Shown piece after piece: positions 17,422 through 26,966 of a DNA stretch of 52,233 bases (positions are counted from its first letter, which is position 1; each line of letters begins with the position of its first letter). The DNA comes from Microvirga aerophila (GTDB lineage Bacteria > Pseudomonadota > Alphaproteobacteria > Rhizobiales > Beijerinckiaceae), in NCBI RefSeq assembly GCF_003332305.1, contig NZ_QOIO01000043.1, forward strand, positions 1 through 52,233, written 5' to 3'. Position numbers and translations under genes: made by a program. The notes under the pieces are model-generated. The model worked only from the letters and a program-made list of their open reading frames with translations. It did not search any database and was not told the DNA's origin.

Positions 17422-19197
17422 ATGGACATGACCAATCCTCCGGACCAGAAATCCCAGAGACGTCTTGCGACGATCCTTGCCGCCGATGTGCCGGGCTATT
17501 CCGAGCTGATGTCCGACGATGAGGAGGGCACCCTCGCGCGGCTGAGATACTTACGGGGAAATGTGGTCGTTCCGACGATGCTGGCTCACCAGGGACGTCT
17601 GGTGAAAACCGTCGGCGATGGGTTCCTCATGGAGTTTTCAAGTCCTGTAGAGGCCGTGCGGTGCGCCATCGAGATCCAAGCGGTGATTGCATCCTCTGAA
17701 AATCCGGACGGAGAGGCGCCCCTCCGTCTCCGTATCGGGATTAATCTGGGCGACATCATCATCGACGAGGACGGCGATATCTATGGCGACGGGGTGAATG
17801 TGGCGTCCCGGCTCGAACAAATCGCCACGACGGGTGGGATCTGCCTGTCGGCCAAGGTCTATGAGGAGGTCAGGGACAAGCTGCCCTATGACTTCATCGA
17901 CCTGGGCGAGCAGGCCGTGAAAAACATCAGAAGGCCGATAAGGGTTTATTGCCTGGGGGCCTGCCATGAAACGCCCCAAACACGGCATCACCGCGTCCTG
18001 CCGTTGCCGGACAGGCCTTCAATCGTCGTTCTGCCGTTCAGCAATATCGGAGGCGACCCCGAGCAGGAACATTTTGCATACGGCATCGTCGAGGATATCA
18101 CTGCGGCCTTGTCGCGGGTGCGTTCCTTCTTCGTCATCGCCCGAAACTCGTCTTTCGCTTATAAGGGGCGGGCGGTCAGTGTTCAGCAGATCAGCCGCGA
18201 GCTCGGCGTCCGGTACCTGCTCGAAGGCAGCGTGAGGCGCGCAGGCAACCGCCTTCGCATCACGGCCCAGTTGATCGACGGCACGAATGGCAACCATCTC
18301 TGGGCCGAGCACTATGACGGCGTTGCCGAGGATCTGTTCGATTTCCAGGACCAGATCACCGCCAGCGTCGTGGGCGCAATCCAGCCATCCATCCGGGCGG
18401 CCGAGATCGAACGGGCATTGCGCAAGCGACCAGACAGCCTCGATGCGTACGATCTCGTGATGCGTGCGCTTCCACTCGTGTGGTCGCTCGAGCGGGACAA
18501 CAATCTAGAGGCCGGGCGACTGCTGGACGAAGCGCTCCAGCTTGATCCTAATTATCCGCTCGCCCTCTCCCTTGCGGCTTGGTGCAGTGGGCAGAGGCTT
18601 ATCTACAACTGGTCCGAGGACATCGAGAAAGACACGCGCGAGGCGCTGCGGAAGGCCCACTTGGCTGCCACCATGGCGGCGGACGATTCCTTCACCCTGG
18701 CGGTGCTGGGGGCGGCGCTCACGATCACCCGCAACTTTCAGCGGGCGGCATCGCTTCTCGATCGGGCCCTGGCGCTCGATCCGAACTCAGCCTGGGCCTG
18801 GAACCGGAGGGGATGGCTGCACAACTACCAGGACGAGCCGGAGGCTGCGATCCCGCGCTTTGAAAGGTCGCTCCGGTTGAGCCCATTCGACCCCATGGCG
18901 TTCAACTGCGATATGGGAATCGGCTGCGCCCATTTCATCGCCGAGCGCTACGACCAGTCGATCTTGTGGCAGGAAAAGGCGCTGATGGCCCATCCAAGTT
19001 CGAGCTGGATCCATCGCAATTTGGCCCCGGCCTATGCATTGAGCGGCCAGACCTCCAAGGCTCAGGAGAGCGTGCGCGAGCTGCTCAAAGGCTATCCCGG
19101 CATTACGATCACGGACATCACCCGCGCACTGGTTTTCAGCCCTGGCGTGCTTGCCCGTATCGCCGAAGGGCTGCGCATGGCCGGACTTCCGGAATAG
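17422..19197 (+). CDS. Class III adenylate/guanylate cyclase with TolB-like and TPR domains
   Basis: A 591-residue protein in three parts. Residues about 10-185 form a class III nucleotidyl cyclase domain (RRLATILAADVPGYSELM, KTVGDGFLMEF, GINLGDIIIDEDGDIYGDGV) with both metal-binding Asp positions kept, so cyclase activity is plausible. Residues about 195-330 match the TolB-like/FlgO-type region often found in such proteins (IVVLPFSNIGGDPEQEHFAY, LGVRYLLEGSVRR). The rest is TPR-like helical repeats (LDEALQLDPNYPLALSLAAW, LDRALALDPNSAWAWNRRGW). No signal peptide is seen. Many paralogues occur in Bradyrhizobium and Microvirga type genomes; the ligand and output are not known. It interrupts the era-recO neighbourhood. 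Confidence 0.9.
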   Translation: MDMTNPPDQKSQRRLATILAADVPGYSELMSDDEEGTLARLRYLRGNVVVPTMLAHQGRLVKTVGDGFLMEFSSPVEAVRCAIEIQAVIASSENPDGEAPLRLRIGINLGDIIIDEDGDIYGDGVNVASRLEQIATTGGICLSAKVYEEVRDKLPYDFIDLGEQAVKNIRRPIRVYCLGACHETPQTRHHRVLPLPDRPSIVVLPFSNIGGDPEQEHFAYGIVEDITAALSRVRSFFVIARNSSFAYKGRAVSVQQISRELGVRYLLEGSVRRAGNRLRITAQLIDGTNGNHLWAEHYDGVAEDLFDFQDQITASVVGAIQPSIRAAEIERALRKRPDSLDAYDLVMRALPLVWSLERDNNLEAGRLLDEALQLDPNYPLALSLAAWCSGQRLIYNWSEDIEKDTREALRKAHLAATMAADDSFTLAVLGAALTITRNFQRAASLLDRALALDPNSAWAWNRRGWLHNYQDEPEAAIPRFERSLRLSPFDPMAFNCDMGIGCAHFIAERYDQSILWQEKALMAHPSSSWIHRNLAPAYALSGQTSKAQESVRELLKGYPGITITDITRALVFSPGVLARIAEGLRMAGLPE

Positions 19198-19214
19198 AGC
19201 ATCGTCCAAAGATC

Positions 19215-19241
19215 GGCCCGGCGATCTCGAACCGCCGGGCC
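19215..19241. terminator. Hairpin between convergent genes
   Basis: A perfect 9-base stem, GGCCCGGCG (19215-19223) with CGCCGGGCC (19233-19241), and a 9-base loop. It sits between the convergent cyclase and OmpA genes. There is no T-run on either side, so its role as a terminator is likely but not certain. Confidence 0.55.
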
Positions 19242-19255
19242 ATGGGTGCAAGTGC

Positions 19256-21190
19256 CTATTGCGGGGCTTGGTTCTGGCCCTGAAGGAGAGGCGTGATCCG
19301 GCGGATCGTTACCCGGCGGTTCGCTCGCTCGGGAGCTTGCGAGTTCACCTTCAGGTATTGCTCGCCATAGCCCTGGGTGGTGAGGTTTTCGGCCGGGATG
19401 CCGAACCTCTGAGCCAGCGCGGTGGCGACCGTCTCGGCGCGTCTGTCGGACAGGGTCAGGTTATCGTCGTCAGCGCCCACCGCGTCCGTATGGCCCTCTA
19501 CGAGGTAAATCTCGTTCGGGTTGGCGGACAGGGTGCGCTGGATCGCCTGGGCGATACCCGTCATTGCGCCGATCTGCTCCTCGGGCAGGGTCCAGGAGCC
19601 GAAATCGAAGTTCACCGTATCGAGATCGACCCGGCGCATGCGCTCGCGCAGCGGCTGGCTCTGGCGAACCTCGTCGAGGGTATAGGCCCGCTCGATGCGT
19701 TCCACCGGCGGAGCCGTGAAGGCCTCGACGATGTCCTCCTGAGAGGCGCCCTCCACGTCGACGATGTATTCCTCGCGCGGAATCCGTACGACGGGCGGCG
19801 GAAGGCGCACGACCTCCTCCTCGATGTAGGTGGAGCCCCGGCTAAGGCGGCGATCGCCGTGGCGGTTCTCGATGAGAACGACCTCGCGACCTGCGGACTC
19901 TCGCCGCACGCGCCGGATGAGGTTGCCGTCCTCATCCCGGATCGTGACGATTTCCGAGCCGTCCGGCCGGCGCACGATCGTGATATTCTCTTCGCCGCGC
20001 CGTTCGGTGCGAACATCCGCATCGCGATAGGTGCGGCGGAACCGCTCCGTTTCGTCGTGGCGGATGATGACCCGGTCGCCTTCGCGGATGATGGTCCGGT
20101 CGCCCGGCTCCTCGATGATGACCCGGCGCCCGCCTTCCTCGGTGCGCTGACGGCGCATTCCGCGGAGGTCGTCGATCCGACCATTGGCGATGCCCTCGAG
20201 CGGCTCAGGAGCACCGGCGGGCGCCCTACGGGTCGTGGCTGCCCCTGGGGCGGCGCCCGGCGCAACACCGGGTGCCGCTGTGGGAGCGGGCGGAGTCGCC
20301 TGAGCAGGCGAGCTGGGCCGGGGTTGCTGCGGAGCAGCCTGGGTCGGAGCAGGCGGAGCTGCCGGAGGAGCCGCGGTCGGCGCTGGAGGCTGCGCGGTCG
20401 TCGCGGGAGGAGCGGCGGCGGGAGCCGGGGGCTGGGCGGTCGTGGCCGGAGGAGCTGTGGTTGGCGCGGGTGGCTGCGCGGTCGCGGGACGAGGCGGAGC
20501 CTCACCCGGACGCGGAGCCTGGGTAGCCGATGGAGCCGCCCGCTGTGGCGCTCCGGGAGGCGGGGTCCTCGGCTCGGCGGTTGGAGCCGCTGGGATAGGC
20601 CTTGCGGCCGCAGGAGGAGCTCCGGCACCGTCAGGAGCCGTCCTGGTCGCTGGCTGTTGCGCATCCGGATTCCGGGGGCGGCGCTGTTCGGGTGCGCCTT
20701 CGCCTGGAGCTTGATCGGGGCGGCCCGGTCGCGGCTGAGCGCGTTCGGGGGCCTGGGGGCGCTCCTGGGCCTGGGTTGGACGTGCAGGCTGTTGAGCCGG
20801 TTCCGCGCCGGGAGGAGGGGCTGGCCTTTCGGCCGCGGGGGCAGCAGGGGCCGTGCGCTGGCGCGGAGCCTCCGGCGCATCGCCTGGCGCTCCGCCGCCG
20901 CGACGAGGGCCACGGCCCTCGGGCGGTTGCCCGTCCTGCCCTTGAGCGGTTGGTCGGTCTGGACGATCGGGCCGATCCGGCCTGTCGCTGCGCGGACCGC
21001 GAGGCGCATCCCCGTCCTGTCTCTGAGGACGGCCAGGGCGGGTGCCCGGAGGCACTTCCTCGGGGGAAGCCGGGCCGGCTTGTGCGAGAACGAACGGCTC
21101 GGCGATATTCCGTGGGTCTGCGGACGCTTGCGGCGAGTGCAGCATCAGCGGCAATGCGGTGCCGGCGAGAAGCAACGAGGTAATCTTCAT
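19256..21190 (-). CDS. OmpA family protein with long Pro/Ala/Gln-rich region
   Basis: A 644-residue envelope protein. The start at 21190 gives a clear signal peptide (MKITSLLLAGTALPLML ...) and has AGGA just upstream; an in-frame start 45 bases earlier would spoil the signal. Residues about 35-320 are low-complexity Pro/Ala/Gln/Arg, built from repeats such as PPAPTTAPPATTAQPPAP. A charged beta-rich middle follows (GDRVIIRHDETERFRRTY). The C-terminal 120 residues are an OmpA peptidoglycan-binding domain (VEGHTDAVGADDDNLTLSDR, RANRRVTI). It probably tethers the outer membrane to peptidoglycan. A 712-codon open frame on the opposite strand is a compositional shadow. Confidence 0.9.
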   Translation of the reverse strand: MKITSLLLAGTALPLMLHSPQASADPRNIAEPFVLAQAGPASPEEVPPGTRPGRPQRQDGDAPRGPRSDRPDRPDRPDRPTAQGQDGQPPEGRGPRRGGGAPGDAPEAPRQRTAPAAPAAERPAPPPGAEPAQQPARPTQAQERPQAPERAQPRPGRPDQAPGEGAPEQRRPRNPDAQQPATRTAPDGAGAPPAAARPIPAAPTAEPRTPPPGAPQRAAPSATQAPRPGEAPPRPATAQPPAPTTAPPATTAQPPAPAAAPPATTAQPPAPTAAPPAAPPAPTQAAPQQPRPSSPAQATPPAPTAAPGVAPGAAPGAATTRRAPAGAPEPLEGIANGRIDDLRGMRRQRTEEGGRRVIIEEPGDRTIIREGDRVIIRHDETERFRRTYRDADVRTERRGEENITIVRRPDGSEIVTIRDEDGNLIRRVRRESAGREVVLIENRHGDRRLSRGSTYIEEEVVRLPPPVVRIPREEYIVDVEGASQEDIVEAFTAPPVERIERAYTLDEVRQSQPLRERMRRVDLDTVNFDFGSWTLPEEQIGAMTGIAQAIQRTLSANPNEIYLVEGHTDAVGADDDNLTLSDRRAETVATALAQRFGIPAENLTTQGYGEQYLKVNSQAPERANRRVTIRRITPLLQGQNQAPQ

Positions 21191-21386
21191 GGTTCCTATT
21201 CGTCCTCTGGAGAACATGAGCATCAACAATGCCAAGCTCGGTGGTTGGTTCCGTCTAGGAAGGCTTCGAGAGCGCGGAATGTTCCTTGAAAAGTGCTCGA
21301 TACCCTTGGAAAATATGGAAAATTGCGCTCCGAATGCTTACATCATGTATCCATTAGACCCCTGTTCCTGAGAGTAGCCTGAACGA

Positions 21387-22118
21387 ATGCAATGGACCGA
21401 TGAAGGCATCGTGGTCGGCGTCCGCAAGCACGGCGAATCGAGCGTGATCCTCGAGCTGATGACGCGCGAGCATGGCCGGCATCTGGGCCTGGTCCATGGC
21501 GGCCGCTCCAAGACGCTGCAGCCCGTTCTGCAACCTGGCAATAGCGTGCAGGCGACCTGGCGCGCTCGCCTTGATGAGCATCTTGGCACCTATCAGGTCG
21601 AGGGGCTCGGATTGCGGGCCGCCCACCTCATGGGTTCACCGCTGGCGCTCTATGGCCTGGCAACCCTGGCCCACCTGCTGCGATACCTGCCCGAGCGCGA
21701 TCCTCACCCGGCGCTCTACGAAACCCTGGAGGTTCTGGTCGATCACCTGGACGACCCTGACCTGGCGCCAGCCCTGTTCGTGCGTTTCGAGCTGGCGATC
21801 CTGGCCGAGTTCGGCTTCGGCCTGGATCTGTCGTCCTGCGCCGCCACCGGAAGCCCGAACGATCTAACTTATGTTTCGCCGAAAAGCGGCCGGGCCGTCA
21901 GCACCGCAGCCGGGGAGCCCTATAAAGACCGGCTTCTCAAGCTCCCAGGCTTCCTGATCGGGCAATCGAAGGCCAATCGTCCTAGGGAAGAGGAAATCCG
22001 GGATGGATTTGCTCTGACGGATTTCTTCCTGCATCAGAATGTCTTCGAGCCACGGGGGCAGGCAGCCCCGGCGGAGCGGGCGCGTTTCGTCGCACTCGCC
22101 ACAGCTGGGGACGACTGA
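21387..22118 (+). CDS. recO: DNA repair protein RecO
   Basis: A 243-residue protein of the RecFOR pathway that loads RecA on SSB-coated single strands. The N-terminal OB fold begins MQWTDEGIVVGVRKHGESSV, followed by the family motif HGRHLGLVHGG. The helical C-terminal part contains RFELAILAEFGFGLDLSSCA. The zinc-finger cysteines of some RecO proteins are reduced to one visible Cys here. It usually follows era directly; here two genes intervene. parC follows 66 bases downstream. Confidence 0.96.
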   Translation: MQWTDEGIVVGVRKHGESSVILELMTREHGRHLGLVHGGRSKTLQPVLQPGNSVQATWRARLDEHLGTYQVEGLGLRAAHLMGSPLALYGLATLAHLLRYLPERDPHPALYETLEVLVDHLDDPDLAPALFVRFELAILAEFGFGLDLSSCAATGSPNDLTYVSPKSGRAVSTAAGEPYKDRLLKLPGFLIGQSKANRPREEEIRDGFALTDFFLHQNVFEPRGQAAPAERARFVALATAGDD

Positions 22119-22184
22119 AGTTTGTTTCTGTTATGTTCTCATGTGAAGTGATAAGAACCGATTCGCAATTAGGGATTTTGATTC

Positions 22185-24431
22185 ATGGGTAAGCCGGTCA
22201 ATCCACCGTCAGGCGGCGAGATTGAGTCCATCAATCTCAAGGACGCGCTGGAAGAGCGCTATCTCGCTTACGCCCTTTCCACCATCATGCATCGGGCGCT
22301 GCCCGATGCGCGGGACGGGCTGAAGCCGGTTCACCGCCGCATCCTGCACGCCATGCGCCTTCTCAGGCTTGATCCCCGGTCGGCCCCGAAGAAGTGCGCC
22401 CGCGTGGTCGGCGACGTGATGGGTCAGTACCATCCGCACGGCGACCAATCGATCTACGACGCCCTCGTGCGCATGGCCCAGGATTTCGCCCAACGTTACC
22501 CGCTCGTCGAGGGACAGGGCAATTTCGGCAACATCGACGGCGATAACGCCGCCGCCATGCGCTACACGGAAGCCCGCCTGACGGAGGTGGCGCGCCTGCT
22601 GCTGGACGGGATCGACGAGAACTCCGTCGATTTCCGCGAGACCTACGACCAGACGAACGAGGAGCCCATCGTCCTGCCGGCGGCGTTCCCGAACCTGCTG
22701 GCGAACGGCTCCCAGGGCATCGCGGTCGGCATGGCGACCTCGATCCCGTCGCATAACGCGGCGGAGCTTTGCGATGCGGCGCTCTACCTCATCGGCCACC
22801 CCAAGGCGACGTCCGACCAGCTTATGACCTTCGTGCCGGGACCCGATCTTCCGACCGGCGGCATCATCGTCGACAGCCAATCCTCCATCGCCGAGACCTA
22901 CCGCACCGGCCGCGGCTCGTTCCGGGTGCGCGCGCGCTGGCACAAGGAAGATGCCGGTCGCGGGGTCTGGAACATCATCATCACGGAAATTCCGTATTCC
23001 GTGCCGAAGTCCCGCCTCATCGAGAAGATCGCGGAGCTGCTGCAGGAGAAGAAGCTGCCGCTGCTCGCGGACGTGCGCGACGAGTCGGCGGAGGACATTC
23101 GCATCGTGCTGGAGCCGCGCTCCAAGACCGTCGATCCGATCATTCTCATGGAATCGCTGTTCAAGCTGACCGAGCTTGAAAGCCGCATTCCCATGAACGT
23201 GAACGTGCTCGCCGGCGGCAAGGTGCCGAAGGTGCTGGGGCTGGTCGAGTGCCTGCGCGAATGGCTCGACCACCGCCGTGAGGTGCTGATCCGCCGCTCG
23301 GGCTTCCGGCTCGCCGCCATCGACAGGCGCCTGGAAATCCTGGGCGGCCTCCTGATCGTCTATCTCGACCTCGACCGGGTGATCAAAATCATCCGCGAGG
23401 AGGATGAGCCGCGCCAGGAGCTGATGCGCGTCTTCAAGCTCACCGAGATCCAGGCGAACGCCATCCTCGACACGCGCCTGCGTTCGCTGCGCAAGCTCGA
23501 GGAGATGGAGCTCAAGCGCGAGCAGAAGAACCTGCAGGACGAGAAGTCCTCTATCGAGAACCTGCTTGGCTCCGAGAAGGCGCAGTGGAAGGCCGTGACG
23601 GCGGAAATCCGCGAAGTCCGCAAGACCTTCGGGCCTGAGACGGCACTGGGCAAGCGCCGCACCACCTTCGCGGAAGCGCCGGATACGTCCGACATCGACT
23701 TCGCCGAGGCGATGGTCGAGCGCGAGCCGATCACGGTTATCGTGTCGGAAAAGGGCTGGATCCGCGCCATGAAGGGCCATCAGGCCGATCTTTCGGCCGT
23801 GCAATTCAAGGGCGATGACAGCTTAAAGACGGCGTTCTTCGCCGAAACCACGTCCAAGATCATCGTGGTGGCGAACAACGGACGCTTCTTCACCCTGGAA
23901 GCTTCCAAGCTTCCGGGCGGGCGCGGCTTCGGTGATCCGATCCGGCTGATGGTCGATCTGGAAGAGGGGGCCGATTTCATCTCGGCGTTCCCGTATAAGG
24001 CCGGATCGAAGCTGCTGGTGGTCGGCTCGGACGGCCGCGGCTTCGTGGCGCCGACCGACGACATCACCGCCAACACCCGCAAGGGCAAGCAGATCCTCAA
24101 CCTCGATGCGCCGACCCAGATGGTCGTCTGCACGGAAGCCGAGGGAGACCATGTGGCGATCATCGGCGAAAACCGGAAGATGCTGATCTTCCCGGCCAAG
24201 CAGGTGCCGGAAATGACCCGCGGCAAGGGCGTGCGCCTCCAGCGCTACAAGGACGGCGGCGTTTCCGACGCCAAGGTCTTCAAGCTCAAGGAGGGCCTGA
24301 CCTGGAAGGACACCTCCGGCCGCACCTGGACCGTCGCCAAGGAAGACCTGCGCGACTGGATGGGAGACCGCACCGAAGCCGGCCGCCTGCCGCCGAAGGG
24401 GTTCCCCAAGTCGAACAAGTTTGGGGAATAA
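22185..24431 (+). CDS. parC: DNA topoisomerase IV subunit A
   Basis: A 748-residue type IIA topoisomerase subunit that decatenates daughter chromosomes together with ParE. The winged-helix domain has the catalytic Tyr in AAAMRYTEARLTEVARLL (near residue 130), preceded by VVGDVMGQYHPHGDQSIYDA, the quinolone-resistance region. A coiled-coil stretch (ELKREQKNLQDEKSSIENLL) and C-terminal beta-pinwheel blades follow (VVANNGRFFTLEASKLPGGR, VVGSDGRGFVAP). The length fits alphaproteobacterial ParC and is shorter than GyrA. Confidence 0.97.
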   Translation: MGKPVNPPSGGEIESINLKDALEERYLAYALSTIMHRALPDARDGLKPVHRRILHAMRLLRLDPRSAPKKCARVVGDVMGQYHPHGDQSIYDALVRMAQDFAQRYPLVEGQGNFGNIDGDNAAAMRYTEARLTEVARLLLDGIDENSVDFRETYDQTNEEPIVLPAAFPNLLANGSQGIAVGMATSIPSHNAAELCDAALYLIGHPKATSDQLMTFVPGPDLPTGGIIVDSQSSIAETYRTGRGSFRVRARWHKEDAGRGVWNIIITEIPYSVPKSRLIEKIAELLQEKKLPLLADVRDESAEDIRIVLEPRSKTVDPIILMESLFKLTELESRIPMNVNVLAGGKVPKVLGLVECLREWLDHRREVLIRRSGFRLAAIDRRLEILGGLLIVYLDLDRVIKIIREEDEPRQELMRVFKLTEIQANAILDTRLRSLRKLEEMELKREQKNLQDEKSSIENLLGSEKAQWKAVTAEIREVRKTFGPETALGKRRTTFAEAPDTSDIDFAEAMVEREPITVIVSEKGWIRAMKGHQADLSAVQFKGDDSLKTAFFAETTSKIIVVANNGRFFTLEASKLPGGRGFGDPIRLMVDLEEGADFISAFPYKAGSKLLVVGSDGRGFVAPTDDITANTRKGKQILNLDAPTQMVVCTEAEGDHVAIIGENRKMLIFPAKQVPEMTRGKGVRLQRYKDGGVSDAKVFKLKEGLTWKDTSGRTWTVAKEDLRDWMGDRTEAGRLPPKGFPKSNKFGE

Positions 24432-24446
24432 GAACTGTACCAAGCG

Positions 24447-24487
24447 AAAAGCCCGCGCTTGCTTCCGACAGCAAGCGCGGGCTTTTT
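24447..24487. terminator. Bidirectional rho-independent terminator
   Basis: A perfect stem AAAAGCCCGCGCTTGC (24447-24462) and GCAAGCGCGGGCTTTT (24471-24486) with an 8-base loop. T-runs on both strands serve parC from the left and the convergent calcium-binding gene from the right. Confidence 0.93.
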
Positions 24488-24518
24488 CCATTCTAGATGC
24501 CAGCGAGGGCGGCCGATC

Positions 24519-25936
24519 TCAGACGATGAAGAAATCGTCTTGGGTGAGCTTGAGGTTCCTGGCGAGCTTGGCGATCTCGACGGCTTTTCCTGCGTTTGAG
24601 CCATCGGCATCGTAGGACAGCACGCCGGTCTTCTTGTTGTAGACCACGTAGTCGTTCTTATCCTTGGCCTTGCCCATCTTGAAGAACGCCTTCTTGAGCG
24701 CCGCCGGTGAGACTTCGCTGCCGCTCTTGCCCAGCTTCTTGAACACCCGGTTCTCCAGCCAGATCGTGTCGTCAGCCACCGAGTAGTCGCTGATCCTGTC
24801 CAGGTTCGTTTTCTTGTTCGGCTTGGTGTCGAACACGAAGGTGTCCTGACCAGCTCCGCCGATCAGCATATCCTTGCCGCCCTTGCCATAGAGCCGGTCG
24901 TTACCAAAGTCGCCTATCAGCGTATTGGCTTTGCTGGTACCTGTCAGGACTAGATTCGGCGGTGTCGGATCGACTGGGCCGGTGACGTCGAGCAGGGAGA
25001 TGGCAAAGGTGCGTTCGAGATTCAGCCCGTCTTTATCCTTCACCTGTACAGTGACATTGTGGGAGCGGGCGGTCTCATAGTTGAGCAGGCTGCCATTAGC
25101 CACCACGACCTTGTCGCCTTGGAGCGCAAAGCGGCCACCGGCATTGTCAAGGAGGGTGAAGGTCAGCGCGTCGCCGCCGGACAGGTTCACGTCCTGCGCC
25201 GAAAGCGTACCCACAACCGTGCCGGCGGTTGCGGCTTCCTGCACGGCGGCGGCGCTCAACGTCAGCTCGCTCGGAGCCTTGTTCGGCATGAAACGCTGCT
25301 GATAAACATCAAAAGTGCCGTCTTCAGTAGAGCTCCAGGTCACAATCCAACCGCCATCTGCGAGGGCGGTTACGCTGGGTGAATAAACATAGCCGGTTGA
25401 TACCATATCGACGGTATCAACAGGTGAGACGGCATTGCCATTGCGGTCAAAAGCTTGCTGATAGATCCAGCTCTCAGTTGAGTCTTCGTCCCCTGAAAGC
25501 CATGTGACAACCCAACCACCGTCAGCCAAAGCTGTCACACTTGCGAAGCTGTGATTTCGATGTGTGTCGGCGTTCACGATGCGATCAGCAGACGAAGTGG
25601 CATTGCCGTTGTGATCGAAACGCCGCTGGAAGATATCCCCCTATTGTCCGGGCCGGTAGAAGTCCAAGTCACGACCCATCCGCCATCTGCAAGAGCCGTC
25701 ACGTTGGAGTTATACTGATCGCCTGCCGTGGTGGTGTTGACGGAAAGATCAACAGGTGAGGATGCAATGCCGTTGCGGTCAAAGCGCTGCTGGAAAATGC
25801 CGCTAAGATCAGTGTCGTCGGACGTCCAAGTTACAACCCATCCACCGTCTGCAAGAGCCGCTATAGCTGGGATGCTCTGACTCTCTTCTATGTCGATATT
25901 GACACGAGACTCAAACCCGATTTTGTAAGTAGTCAT
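24519..25936 (-). pseudogene. Secreted calcium-binding protein with ADGGWVVTW repeats, frameshifted
   Basis: Two frames form one gene of about 472 residues. The N-terminal frame starts at ATG 25936 (MTTYKIGFESRVNIDIEESQ) and the C-terminal frame covers 24519 to about 25640. The break is at a run of five C at 25637-25641 (five G in the sense strand); six would join NRGDIFQRRFDHNG in frame. The N-terminal half has four repeats around ALADGGWVVTWTS, spaced about 60 residues apart. Then come a cadherin-like domain (LLDNAGGRFALQGDKVVVAN), RTX repeats (GDFGNDRLYGKGGKDMLIGG) and a C-terminal block ending LTQDDFFIV shared with the 3381-4589 protein. Probably type I secreted if intact. Phase variation or sequencing error could both explain the break. 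Confidence 0.78.
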
Positions 25937-26219
25937 AACTTGTCCCCAGATAATATTCCTAATTAACAGCGAGGGAATTTCGCGGGTTCCTCGAAAACCA
26001 ACATAGCAGAAACTCGTAATATTACAACGTTATACTAAGAGATGATTATGTGCAATGGGAGAATGTTTGGAAACGCGCAAAAAAGACACTCTCGCTTAAT
26101 CAGCACCAGCTGAGCGTTTTCCTATGAGCTTTGGTAATTGTACAGGACGTGAGGGTGGGGTTCTAAATTTCGTCCTGCATGGGAATGGCTGGGCTATAGG
26201 ACGGCTAAAATCCATCTAA

Positions 26220-26966
26220 TCAATCCACCCGCACCCAGCCGGGCGCCAGCAGGCGCTCCTGGGGGGTGAAGCGGGCCTTGTAGGCCATCTTCTTCGAGCC
26301 ATCGACCCAGTAGCCGAGATAGAGGTAGGGCAGGCCCATGGCCTTGGCGCGGCGCAGGTGGTCGAGGATCATGAAGGTGCCGAGGCTGCGGTTCTGGTGC
26401 TCCGGGTCGTAGAACGAGTAGACCATCGACAGGCCGTCGCTCATCTGGTCAGTCAGGCATACGGCGATCAGGTCCCCCGCGCCCTTGCCGGTGATGTGGC
26501 TGTCGATGCCGCGGCGGCGGTACTCGATCACCCGCGTCTCCACATGGCTGTCCTCGACCATCATCGAATAGTCGAGCACCGTCATGTCGGCCATCCCGCC
26601 GTCGGCATGACGTGAGTCGAGGTAGCGGCGGAACAGGGAGTACTGTTCGGAGGAGGGACGGTTCGGCGTCTCGTTGCCGATCAGGTCCGCATTCGCCTTC
26701 AGGACGCGTCTCAGGTTCCCCGAAGGCTCGAACTCGTTGGCCAAGACCCGCACCGACACGCAGGCGCGGCAGGTGTCGCAGGCGGGCCGGTACGCAATGG
26801 TCTGCGAGCGCCGGAAGCCCCCTTGGGTCAGGATCTCGTTCAGCTCCCGCCCTCGCCGACCGACGATATGGGTGAAAACTTTGCGTTCTTCCCGATCCGG
26901 CAGATAGGGACAGACTGACGGTGAGGTGAGGTAGAACTGCGGTGCATCGCGCGGCTGGCTCGTCAC
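26220..26966 (-). CDS. bpt: Aspartate/glutamate leucyltransferase (arginyltransferase family)
   Basis: A 248-residue aminoacyl-tRNA-protein transferase of the bacterial N-degron pathway. It adds leucine to N-terminal Asp/Glu so that the protein is degraded by ClpS-ClpAP. Family marks are FYLTSPSVCPYLPDREERKV at the N-terminus, the cysteine cluster YRPACDTCRACVSVRV near residues 58-73, and the acetyltransferase-like C-terminal half (SFYDPEHQNRSLGTFMILDH, YLYLGYWVDGSKKMAYKARF). Length and gene neighbourhood (RDD protein, hemB) match the Hyphomicrobiales gene often annotated ate or bpt. Confidence 0.95.
   Translation of the reverse strand: MTSQPRDAPQFYLTSPSVCPYLPDREERKVFTHIVGRRGRELNEILTQGGFRRSQTIAYRPACDTCRACVSVRVLANEFEPSGNLRRVLKANADLIGNETPNRPSSEQYSLFRRYLDSRHADGGMADMTVLDYSMMVEDSHVETRVIEYRRRGIDSHITGKGAGDLIAVCLTDQMSDGLSMVYSFYDPEHQNRSLGTFMILDHLRRAKAMGLPYLYLGYWVDGSKKMAYKARFTPQERLLAPGWVRVD

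Noticed and set aside
19151..21289. A 712-codon open frame opposite the OmpA gene
   Set aside because: It mirrors the Pro/Ala-rich repeats as an Arg/Gly/Ser-rich translation without recognisable domains, while the minus strand has a signal peptide and an OmpA domain.
22209..23804. A 531-codon open frame on the minus strand inside parC
   Set aside because: Composition is His/Arg/Asp-rich with no motif; the plus strand is an unmistakable topoisomerase IV subunit.
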